Assembly (NCBI GenBank): GCA_016794925.1
Contig: JAEUIW010000003.1
Span: 62,001 to 126,000 of the forward strand
Source of the DNA: Phycisphaerae bacterium
GTDB lineage: Bacteria > Planctomycetota > Phycisphaerae > Phycisphaerales > UBA1924
Length of the DNA: 64,000 bases
Direction of reading: 5' to 3'
Shown: positions 27,535 to 34,335 of the stretch, piece by piece
How positions within the stretch are numbered: position 1 is the stretch's first letter
Layout: each line of letters begins with the position of its first letter
The notes under the pieces: model-generated
What the model was told of the DNA's origin: nothing
What the model saw: the letters and a program-made list of their open reading frames with translations, nothing else
The model's database searches: none
Program-made: the position numbers and the translations under genes

Positions 27535-27708
27535 GGGGCACCGGGAACCCCGTACTCGACGCAGAGTTGGGGGGCTCCCGTGATCCACACCATTGATGGA
27601 ATTCGAGGCAGGGATATTCCGTAGGGCCGCGCGTGACGCCCCATGCCCGATGCCGGGCCTGCCGGGGGTTGCTCCCTCGGGTGAAGGCCGGTGGTTCATC
27701 CGAGCGTC

Positions 27709-28206
27709 CTATGACGCGGCGGTCTTCGCACCGCACTCCGGACAGGTGCCGCCGATGTTCCCGGTGAGCGGGTAGCCGCACCCGGCGCAGCGCGGGCCGG
27801 TGTCGGGGATACCCACGCGCCGCCAGGGACCGACGGCCATGGATGCGACCACGGCCAGGCCGGAGCATCCGATCGCCGCGGCGAGGAGCACAGGGTGCGA
27901 GACCTGAATCAGCAGCGCAACGCTCCAGTTCCAGAAGCGCGGCTCTTTGAACAGCATCCGCGTGCCCAGGAACCCCAGGACCGTCAGCGGACCGAGCACG
28001 AGCGACGTCCACACGCGGGGATACCACACCGCAACGAAGATCGAAGCCAGCGGCAACCCGATGTTCACCATCAGCGCGATTCCCCACCCGGGTCGGAGCC
28101 CGGCGCGGGCGAACATCTCCTGCAGCGGCAGCAGGCCGACGAGGGCGCCGCCGAGCAGGCTCATGGCCAGGGCGAGCGGCCAGCGCGGGGGAGGGACGAG
28201 GGTCAT
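27709..28206 (-). CDS. Four-span membrane protein with C-terminal zinc ribbon
   Basis: A 165-residue protein starting at the ATG whose first bases overlap the stop of the DNA glycosylase gene (ATGA), with AAGGA upstream. About four hydrophobic segments (roughly 8-28, 37-57, 64-84 and 96-120) are followed by a cytoplasmic zinc ribbon CAGCGYPLTGNIGGTCPECG with four cysteines in CxxC pairs. Small membrane proteins with such a tail are very common in planctomycetes and are uncharacterised. The 174 bases between its stop and the 33-residue peptide gene hold nothing recognised. Confidence 0.75.
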   Translation of the reverse strand: MTLVPPPRWPLALAMSLLGGALVGLLPLQEMFARAGLRPGWGIALMVNIGLPLASIFVAVWYPRVWTSLVLGPLTVLGFLGTRMLFKEPRFWNWSVALLIQVSHPVLLAAAIGCSGLAVVASMAVGPWRRVGIPDTGPRCAGCGYPLTGNIGGTCPECGAKTAAS

Positions 28207-29195
28207 GTCGAGGGTTTCCTTCGCTGCAATTTGCGGGAACCACCCGGGAGTTGGGACGCGGTGAACGTGGCCCCGGTGGTCTCTCGCTCCCAGGTCCAGG
28301 CCGCGCCGCGCAGGCGCTCGTAATGACGCCACATTTCGAACCAGTAGGAGCGGAAGCGGTGGGCGCCGAAGGGCTCGAAGTGGGCCGCGACGCGCTTCAT
28401 CACGCGCCGCTCGCTGCCGGTGAACCCCAGCACGGCGCGCCCGTGCCGCACGCTCTCGCTGTCGAGCGGCAACCTGGAGTATCGCCCCAGCAACTGCATG
28501 ATGTTCGCGGCGGCGTAGGGACCGATCCCCGGCAGTTCGACCAGGGCGTCGTGGAGGTCGTCATCCGCGGTCGCGGGATCCTCGAACCACGCGGCTCGGA
28601 TTGTCCCGCTCGCGAACATCCGGGCCAGCTCGACAATCCGGGCATCGCGGTAGCCCACGCGGCACCGGCCCCGCACCGCGCCGGGGCGCTGACGTGCCAT
28701 CGTCTGGGGCGACGGGAACGCGGCGAGCTCGCCGTCACGCGCGCCGTACACCTCGCACAACCGGCGGTTCATGACGATCGTGCTTGGCCAGGACACGTTG
28801 CAACTCGTGACGGTCTTGATGACGTCCTCGAACAGGGTCGGTGATCGGAACAACCGCCCTCGGCCGGACCGGGCCCACCGTCGATCGGCACGATGGAACG
28901 CGCGGATGTCCTCGTGCGGCTCGTCGAGGCGGAGCATGCGCGCGACCTGGCGAAGTGCCGCCGCACGCTCCGCGGCGCTGAGCGCGCGCGAGACGGCCGC
29001 TCGCAGCGGCGTCCCGACGCCGCGCGGTTGCGTCAGGGTCAGCGTTACCGCACGCCCGTCCAGATCGAGCACGCGTCGGAGCGCCGACGTCGCCGGGTCC
29101 CATCGGTTCGGCTCAAGTAGAAAATACCCGTACGAACAGCAATCTCGAGTCAGCAGGTAGTCGCTCGGCGTCGGGATGGTGAGAGCGGTGCGCAC
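28203..29195 (-). CDS. HhH-GPD DNA glycosylase, AlkA/OGG1-like
   Basis: Base-excision-repair glycosylase of 330 residues. The N-terminal part (YLLTRDCCSYGYFLLEPNRW) resembles the AlkA/OGG-type N domain, and the helix-hairpin-helix is ELPGIGPYAAANIMQLLG followed by RLPLDSESV, in which the Asp is the conserved catalytic residue. The position that holds the catalytic Lys in bifunctional enzymes such as EndoIII is a Tyr here, so a monofunctional glycosylase acting on alkylated bases is expected. The start is a GTG at 29195, three bases after the upstream stop, and the zinc-ribbon gene is coupled downstream. Confidence 0.88.
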   Translation of the reverse strand: MRTALTIPTPSDYLLTRDCCSYGYFLLEPNRWDPATSALRRVLDLDGRAVTLTLTQPRGVGTPLRAAVSRALSAAERAAALRQVARMLRLDEPHEDIRAFHRADRRWARSGRGRLFRSPTLFEDVIKTVTSCNVSWPSTIVMNRRLCEVYGARDGELAAFPSPQTMARQRPGAVRGRCRVGYRDARIVELARMFASGTIRAAWFEDPATADDDLHDALVELPGIGPYAAANIMQLLGRYSRLPLDSESVRHGRAVLGFTGSERRVMKRVAAHFEPFGAHRFRSYWFEMWRHYERLRGAAWTWERETTGATFTASQLPGGSRKLQRRKPST

Positions 29196-29198
29196 CGG

Positions 29199-29933
29199 TC
29201 AGCGCCGGTGAACGAGCTTCATGGTGAGAAACAGGAAGGACGCAAGGTTGTCCGCCAGTCGGTCCGCGTGCCGCGCGTACTCCGCGTAGTGCTCCTCGGC
29301 CTGGCGGGACACCGTCGCGGGCGAGAGCCCGGCCCGCGCGATGGACGCCCCGCTCGTGCGCACCAACGCATCGATCATCAGCCGGTCGCACTCCGGGTGG
29401 AACTGGAAGCCGTAGGTGCGCAGGCCGGACCGAAAGGCCTGGACCTTGCACAGCGCGGACGAAGCGAGCAACGTCGCGCCCTGCGGGATCGCCTTGACCT
29501 CGCAACCGTGCGCCTGCAGCACCCGCATCCGCCAGGGGATCCCCGCCAGAATCGTCTCGGTCTGGCCCGGGGGCAGGATGTCCACGGTCGTGAATCCCCA
29601 CTCCGAGCCGGGCGCGGCCAGCGGCCCCACCTCCGACCCGAGCGCGTGCGCGATGAGCTGGTGACCGAGGCAGATCCCCACCAGGGGGATCTGTCTCGCA
29701 TGGGTCTCCCGCAGAAAGTCGAGCTCGGCCTTCATCCAGGGGTGGTCCTCCCCGACATTCTGTTCGCCGCCCAGGGCGATCACCCCATCCACGCCGTCGA
29801 AATCGACCGGGATGCCCTTTGGTCCGAGGAGATCAACGCGACGGATATCGAGCTTGAACGCCTGGTCGCGGAGCGTCAGGCCCAGCCGGCCGGGCCCCCC
29901 GATGTCCATGTGCTGGAGAACGATGATGGCCAT
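29199..29933 (-). CDS. Class I glutamine amidotransferase
   Basis: A 244-residue stand-alone GATase1 domain of the GuaA-like type. The nucleophile elbow is GICLGHQ with Cys88; the other triad residues are His179 and Glu181 in FQFHPEC. The C-terminal extension (about 190-244) is helical. Such free domains hydrolyse glutamine or gamma-glutamyl compounds, or serve as amidotransferase partners of an unlinked synthetase. It lies in a row of minus-strand genes with the methyltransferase upstream and the glycosylase downstream; substrate unknown. Confidence 0.9.
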   Translation of the reverse strand: MAIIVLQHMDIGGPGRLGLTLRDQAFKLDIRRVDLLGPKGIPVDFDGVDGVIALGGEQNVGEDHPWMKAELDFLRETHARQIPLVGICLGHQLIAHALGSEVGPLAAPGSEWGFTTVDILPPGQTETILAGIPWRMRVLQAHGCEVKAIPQGATLLASSALCKVQAFRSGLRTYGFQFHPECDRLMIDALVRTSGASIARAGLSPATVSRQAEEHYAEYARHADRLADNLASFLFLTMKLVHRR

Positions 29934-29988
29934 AGTTCGGCAGGATAGGAGGCGGCGAGCCGCGTCGACCGGGCGCCGGCGTTCCCGG

Positions 29989-30681
29989 TTACGCGCGGTT
30001 CTTCCGCATCACGATGGTCGCGTCGTTGCCTTCCAGATAGTCAGTGCGCAACGAGACCAGGCGGGTGCGGTCCAGGGCCCATTCCGTCAGCGACGCCACG
30101 CGCACGGCCCGTGCCGGTCCGGATGCAAACCGCCCCGCGTCCGGCCCGATATCGGAGAGAACATTGAAGCACAGGGCCCGCTCGCACGAGGCCCACGCCC
30201 CGTCGAGCGCCGACAGCATCTGCGCGAACGCCAGCGTGTTGAGCGAGCCGGAGAACACCACGATCTCAGCCTTGGCAGGCGGGCAAAGCCGTCCGTACAG
30301 GCCAGGGTCAACCAGGAAGTCCCCTCTCAGGAACGAGGTTCGGGGCAGGTTCCGCTCCGCCGCGGCAGCGACCAGCGCCCCCAGCGCATCCACGCCCGTG
30401 TAATGGCCATATGCGACGCCCCTCGCACCGAGCCAGGCAGCGAAGTCCCCCATCCCGCAGCCCGCGTCGACGACCGCGGCGCCACGAAGGTCGATCATGT
30501 CGCTCAGCGCCGCGAAGCGTGCTTCCTGTGAGGCTCGTGACGTCCACAGGAGGGCGTCAAACGTGGCGCCCTCGCGGTCGATCACACGTTGATACGGGCG
30601 GAGATAGCTCGCCGGAGCGGGCTCCTGGGGCCCCGCATCGAATCGTCGCTCGCGCAGTGGTTGGGCGGCTGGCTCGGCCAC
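29989..30681 (-). CDS. Class I SAM-dependent methyltransferase
   Basis: A 230-residue cytosolic methyltransferase with motif I VVDAGCGMGDFAAWL (about 69-83), the acidic residue in TGVDALGAL and the later VFSGSLNTLA region. It has no other domain, and the substrate cannot be told. The start is a GTG at 30681, three bases after the stop of the prepilin-like gene, so the two are likely co-transcribed. Confidence 0.82.
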   Translation of the reverse strand: MAEPAAQPLRERRFDAGPQEPAPASYLRPYQRVIDREGATFDALLWTSRASQEARFAALSDMIDLRGAAVVDAGCGMGDFAAWLGARGVAYGHYTGVDALGALVAAAAERNLPRTSFLRGDFLVDPGLYGRLCPPAKAEIVVFSGSLNTLAFAQMLSALDGAWASCERALCFNVLSDIGPDAGRFASGPARAVRVASLTEWALDRTRLVSLRTDYLEGNDATIVMRKNRA

Positions 30682-30684
30682 GCT

Positions 30685-31422
30685 TCATGGTAGATCGCGC
30701 CCGCGCAGGCCGTTCACCGTGTAGAAGTATGGCCAGGAACGGTTGCCGACCGCGGGCAGGCCGTCCGCCTGCTTGCGGCGCGCCGCGGATCCGTCGAAGC
30801 AGAGCACCGATGTGTCGAGGTACGGCGTCTGGCCGATCTGGTAGATCCAGACCTCCGCTTCAGGTCCGCTCGCGCAGAATCCGGGAAATTCGAAGAGGTA
30901 CGCCTTCTTGGACGGGAACAGCACGTCGCTCACCATGTTCGCTCGGTCCGGGAACGCTCCCTCGTGCTCGGGCGTCATGGTGGACGCGTCCAGCCACACC
31001 GCGTCGGACATCTCGAACAGCGACGGCAGCACGTCCCAGCGGCTCCGATACGTATCGAGCTCGCGCGCCCTGCGATGCATCGAGCACGAGTAGCCCGGGT
31101 TCCAATCCCGCCCCGACCACTCGCCCGGGAACAACGCCGACCACACGCCGCTGCCGAACCCGCGATCGCCCCCAACGATGAGCGCATCCCCCGACGGCAA
31201 TTCGATCGTTCTTCTTTCGTATCCACCGAAGGGGAGCGCATCGCGCGAATCGGTCGAGTACCCGGCCAGCAACACGCCGGTACAGCGGATGTTGACCAGG
31301 CACGCCAATCCAACCGCGTGAGCCCGTACCTGACCGAGCGCGGGCAACATCAGCGTCATGATGATCGCGGTCACCAGGAAGCACACCAGAAGTTCGGTAA
31401 GCGTAAACCCTTGACGGTGCAT
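30685..31422 (-). CDS. Prepilin-type N-terminal cleavage/methylation domain protein
   Basis: A 245-residue type II secretion or type IV pseudopilin-like protein. The N terminus MHRQGFTLTELLVCFLV has the prepilin peptidase site (Gly before Phe-Thr-Leu, with Glu at +5) followed by a hydrophobic helix to about residue 28. The exported part has the pattern of the planctomycete prepilin-like families: IRCTGVLLAGYSTDS near residue 45 and a C-terminal CFDGSAA region that recalls the H-X9-DG proteins. It is divergent from the cysteine-rich peptide gene across the (AC)n repeat region. Planctomycetes encode many such proteins whose function is unknown. Confidence 0.85.
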   Translation of the reverse strand: MHRQGFTLTELLVCFLVTAIIMTLMLPALGQVRAHAVGLACLVNIRCTGVLLAGYSTDSRDALPFGGYERRTIELPSGDALIVGGDRGFGSGVWSALFPGEWSGRDWNPGYSCSMHRRARELDTYRSRWDVLPSLFEMSDAVWLDASTMTPEHEGAFPDRANMVSDVLFPSKKAYLFEFPGFCASGPEAEVWIYQIGQTPYLDTSVLCFDGSAARRKQADGLPAVGNRSWPYFYTVNGLRGRDLP

Positions 31423-31497
31423 TGATAGCGCCCCGGATTGTCTGCCCCTTGTTTACAGTCTGACACAAATGTCTGAGCTTGTCAATCGGCGAGTGAC

Positions 31498-31528
31498 TTG
31501 ACACACACACACACACACACACTATTTT
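31498..31528 (+). promoter_or_regulatory. Promoter with (AC)11 spacer, candidate phase-variable promoter
   Basis: A perfect -35 hexamer TTGACA (31498-31503) and a -10-like TATTTT (31523-31528, four of six matches) are separated by 19 bases, and the whole spacer is AC repeat. The last three bases of the -35 box are themselves repeat, so gain or loss of units leaves the box intact and changes only the spacing in steps of two: 17 with ten units, 19 with eleven. It points to the cysteine-rich peptide gene, whose ATG is 53 bases after the -10. The 16S promoter in this window (TTGACA, 16 bases, TATAGT) shows that the host uses such hexamers. Confidence 0.6.
31501..31522. repeat. (AC)11 dinucleotide microsatellite
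   Basis: Eleven uninterrupted AC units in an otherwise GC-rich, non-repetitive intergenic region between the divergent prepilin-like gene and the cysteine-rich peptide gene. It is the longest dinucleotide repeat noticed in the window. Confidence 0.98.
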
Positions 31529-31580
31529 AGTTGTACGTCAAGGTCTGCGTGCTCGGCATATTCTTCATAAGGAGCTCGCC

Positions 31581-31955
31581 ATGGCCGGTTCAACGCGCAT
31601 CGCAACCATGCTCACGGTGTTGATCACGACGCCGCTCGTTGTGGCGGGAGTTGTCGCGGCATGGCCCGGCTCCTCCGGCCCCACGTGCTGGGAGCAGAAG
31701 TGGCTCAACACCACCGTGGTCTGCGACGGAGCTTGCTCCGCGGGTTACAGCGTCTGTCCCGGGCGCGTGCTGTGCATGGCGGGCAACGTCAACAAGAAGG
31801 CGGACCCTGTTATCACAGGGCCGTTCCCATGCCAATGGTGGACGGGACCGGGCATCACCGGCACGTGCCCGAATTGCGTGGGCGGGTCGTTGACGCAGCC
31901 CGCGACGGAGACCGTCAACATCCCGCATCAGGAATGCGTCGATGCCTGCCCGTAG
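31581..31955 (+). CDS. Cysteine-rich exported small protein
   Basis: A 124-residue protein not recognised as a known family. Residues 1-28 form a signal peptide or anchor (MAGSTRIATMLTVLITTPLVVAGVVAAWPG cut near AWP). The remainder has ten cysteines (for example CDGACSAGYSVC, CPNC and a C-terminal CVDAC) plus several tryptophans, an even number that suits disulfide bonding outside the cytoplasm. The ATG has GGAG six bases upstream. The next gene overlaps its 3' end by 14 bases, so the three genes to 33413 form one operon behind the (AC)n promoter. A MauE-like redox protein in the operon may help form the disulfides. Confidence 0.75.
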   Translation: MAGSTRIATMLTVLITTPLVVAGVVAAWPGSSGPTCWEQKWLNTTVVCDGACSAGYSVCPGRVLCMAGNVNKKADPVITGPFPCQWWTGPGITGTCPNCVGGSLTQPATETVNIPHQECVDACP

Positions 31956-32919
31956 CGCCCATGCGGGCGTGCTTGCGCTGCTCACCTTCGCGTCCGCCGC
32001 GCCGCGTCTCCACGCGCAATCGATCTCCGATGCGCACCGCGCGGCGTTGGACCGCATCGAGGCCATGTACGCGGCGGTCGGTCGCGTCAGCATTCGGGCG
32101 ACGCGCGTGCATGACTCACGAACAGAGGCGGTTTACGAACTCGATGTCGCGGCAGACGGCACCTTCATCGAACTGTACCCGGCAGCGACCGCACCCGAAA
32201 AAAAGAGAAGCGAACACGCGGGTTCGCTGCGGGCGATCATCGCCTTCGACGGTACGACGCTGCGGCAGGGGACGCTCACCGTCTACGACGAATATCCGAT
32301 GGCGGACTACTTGGTACAAGTGAAGTCATGTGCGCAGTGGGCCAAGTGCCCCTGGCCCGTCGTTCCGCTCCTCTGCCGCCGCGCCGCCGCCGCACCGGAT
32401 GCCTCGATCCGTGCCGAGGGCGACGCGAGCGTGCTCGAGAGCCGGGCCGCCGGAATCATGCTCGGGTGGCGTGACGATGGGGCCATGACCCGGTTGCGGC
32501 TGGGTGATCCCGCCGTCTCGTTCCTGGATGTCACCTTCCGCGACTTTGCGCCGGGCGCTTCATCCGTGCCGCCGCTTCCCCGGCTCGCCAGAGTTGAAAC
32601 GTCGCACCGCTCGCGCGACGGAACGATGCTGACCACGACCGAGGAATACGCCATCGAGCACCTGGCCCTGCTCGGGCCCGAGGGCGCCGGCCCGGTGATG
32701 TTCGACGCGAAGGCGCTGAACCTGAATCGTCGCGACCGTGCGACCGGGGATGTCGTCTCGCCCGACGGCACGAAACTCTACAACGAAAAAGAAGTGTCCG
32801 CGGTCCTCGACGCCGCCGAGGGGCGAGGGCGCGAGCGTCCCTGGCTCCTGGCTCTGGTCGTGGCGACCGCGATCGCCGCGGCGTGGGCTGGATGGCGGCG
32901 CCTCAGGCAGGGTGCCTGA
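31942..32919 (+). CDS. Secreted protein with C-terminal membrane anchor, unknown function
   Basis: A 325-residue protein with a signal peptide (GVLALLTFASAAPRLHAQ, cleavage near 26), an extracytoplasmic domain of about 270 residues that starts with a helix (AHRAALDRIEAMYAAVG) followed by strands, and a C-terminal hydrophobic helix (LLALVVATAIAAAWAGW) with a basic end. A cluster VKSCAQWAKCPWPVVPLLCRR carries three cysteines. The family was not recognised; the helix-then-strand opening recalls LolA-like carriers. The ATG overlaps the upstream gene by 14 bases and the stop shares one base with the MauE-like gene start (TGATG), so all three are translationally linked. Confidence 0.75.
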   Translation: MPARSAHAGVLALLTFASAAPRLHAQSISDAHRAALDRIEAMYAAVGRVSIRATRVHDSRTEAVYELDVAADGTFIELYPAATAPEKKRSEHAGSLRAIIAFDGTTLRQGTLTVYDEYPMADYLVQVKSCAQWAKCPWPVVPLLCRRAAAAPDASIRAEGDASVLESRAAGIMLGWRDDGAMTRLRLGDPAVSFLDVTFRDFAPGASSVPPLPRLARVETSHRSRDGTMLTTTEEYAIEHLALLGPEGAGPVMFDAKALNLNRRDRATGDVVSPDGTKLYNEKEVSAVLDAAEGRGRERPWLLALVVATAIAAAWAGWRRLRQGA

Positions 32920-33413
32920 TGAGGTCTGGCCGCCTGCTGCAAACGGTTGCCCTCTTCGGTCGGATTCTCGTCGGCGCCGGGTTCCTCACCGCCGCGGTGA
33001 TGAAGTTGACCGAACCTCACCCGATCCCTCCCGCTCGCGACGGGATTGAAACGTTCGCGAGGCTACTGGAAGTCCAGGGAATCGTGCCCGAACAACTGAC
33101 GCTGCCGGTAGCTTGGTCAGTGCTGTCCAGCGAAGTCGTGCTGGGTTTCGCGCTCCTGTGGCCCGGGGGAAGCAGGTTCGTGCTTTGGTGCGCGGCGTTC
33201 GTGTTGTGTGGATTTTCTGCGTATGCGGTGACGGTTTTCATTCACCAAGGGCAAGTTCAATGCGGGTGCTTCGGCAGAATCCTGCCCGATGGGCTTGCCA
33301 CCGTGCTGGCTCGCAACACAATCCTCACCGCCGCCTTGGGCCCGGCCCTGCTCGTTGGGTCTTCTCGACGCTCACCCCACCGACAGCATACCGGTGAACT
33401 CGCGGAAGCGTGA
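32919..33413 (+). CDS. MauE/DoxX-like redox-associated membrane protein
   Basis: A four-span membrane protein of 164 residues. Segments lie at about 8-28, 58-78, 84-105 and 117-140. After the third is GQVQCGCFG, the CGCFG motif of the MauE/DoxX-like family. MauE is needed in methylotrophs for assembly and disulfide formation of the cysteine-rich methylamine dehydrogenase small subunit, so partnership with the 10-cysteine protein two genes upstream is plausible; this is inference by analogy. The ATG shares one base with the upstream stop. The 3' end overlaps the convergent PfkB kinase gene by 42 bases. Confidence 0.85.
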   Translation: MRSGRLLQTVALFGRILVGAGFLTAAVMKLTEPHPIPPARDGIETFARLLEVQGIVPEQLTLPVAWSVLSSEVVLGFALLWPGGSRFVLWCAAFVLCGFSAYAVTVFIHQGQVQCGCFGRILPDGLATVLARNTILTAALGPALLVGSSRRSPHRQHTGELAEA

Positions 33414-34289
33414 TTCAAGCTCCGCGCGGGTCAGCGTGACCAGGCGGTCGAGCGAGAAGCTCTCGATGTTGAACGACGCGACCACGGTGCCGTGGGCGAG
33501 CGCGCTCTGGATGGAGCGGAACGAGCCCGGCTCGGCCCAGGCCTGGCCCGCGAGATACCCCATCATCCCACCGGCGAAGGAGTCACCCGCCCCGGTGGGG
33601 TCAATGACACGCTCCGATGGGAACGCGGGGAGCGCCGCCATGCCATCCCGGTGAACGAACAGGCATCCGTGCTCCCCTTTCTTGACCACCACGAACTTGG
33701 GTCCCATGGTGAGGACGTGACGCGCGGCGGCGACGGCGTTTGCCTTGCCGGTGAGCAACTCCGCCTCGTCGTAATTGAGCACCAACCCGTCGATCCGCCT
33801 AAGAAGCGCATCCAATTCCGGCCGGGCCGAGTTGATCCACAGGTCCATGGTGTCGGCGACCGCCAGGCGCCGATGCGGGAACCGGGCGAGCAGACCGGCC
33901 TGCACCGCGGGGTGCGAGTTGGCCAGAAACACGAACTCAGAATCAGCGAACGCATCGGGCACGCTGGGGGGAGCCTCGGCCAGCACGCCGAGTTCAGTGA
34001 ACAGCGTCTCGCGGCTGTTCATGTTCGCGTGGTACCTTCCTCCCCATGCAAAGGTCTTGGAGCCCTTGCGGATCTCCAGCCCGCGCGTGTCGATGGACTT
34101 GAATCTCGCGATCAGGTCGCGGTGCGGTTGCGGGAGGTCCTCCCCCGCGACGGCGACCACGCGGACGGAGCCGTAGAACGACGCCGCGGCGGCAAAGTAC
34201 GTGCAGGACCCGCCCAGCACCCGTTCGCGGTGGCCGTGGGGGGTGTAGACGGTGTCGATGCCGATGGTCCCGGTGCAGATGAGTGACAT
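33372..34289 (-). CDS. PfkB-family carbohydrate kinase
   Basis: A ribokinase-fold kinase of 305 residues that phosphorylates a sugar or nucleoside with ATP. The N-terminal part has VLGGSCTYFAAAASFYG, in which the GG pair binds substrate, and the C-terminal PfkB signature is DPTGAGDSFAGGMMGY (about 235-250) with the catalytic Asp in GAGD. The substrate is not evident. It converges on, and overlaps by 42 bases, the MauE-like gene, and is separated from the OPT transporter gene by 46 bases on the same strand. Confidence 0.92.
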   Translation of the reverse strand: MSLICTGTIGIDTVYTPHGHRERVLGGSCTYFAAAASFYGSVRVVAVAGEDLPQPHRDLIARFKSIDTRGLEIRKGSKTFAWGGRYHANMNSRETLFTELGVLAEAPPSVPDAFADSEFVFLANSHPAVQAGLLARFPHRRLAVADTMDLWINSARPELDALLRRIDGLVLNYDEAELLTGKANAVAAARHVLTMGPKFVVVKKGEHGCLFVHRDGMAALPAFPSERVIDPTGAGDSFAGGMMGYLAGQAWAEPGSFRSIQSALAHGTVVASFNIESFSLDRLVTLTRAELESRFREFTGMLSVG

Positions 34290-34335
34290 GGGGCCAAGGG
34301 TAGGACCTCAGCCAATCCCGCGCGAGGCGCGAGGA

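Noticed and set aside
24223-27646. 16-base exact repeat at 24223-24238 and 27631-27646 as a mobile-element boundary
   Set aside because: A single 16-base match in 64 kb of GC-rich DNA is not improbable, and no transposase or integrase lies between the copies.
31452-31485. Promoter for the prepilin-like gene on the minus strand (TTGACA at 31485-31480)
   Set aside because: The nearest -10-like sequence, TGTAAA, is 22 bases away, which is too far; other spacings give no -10 match.
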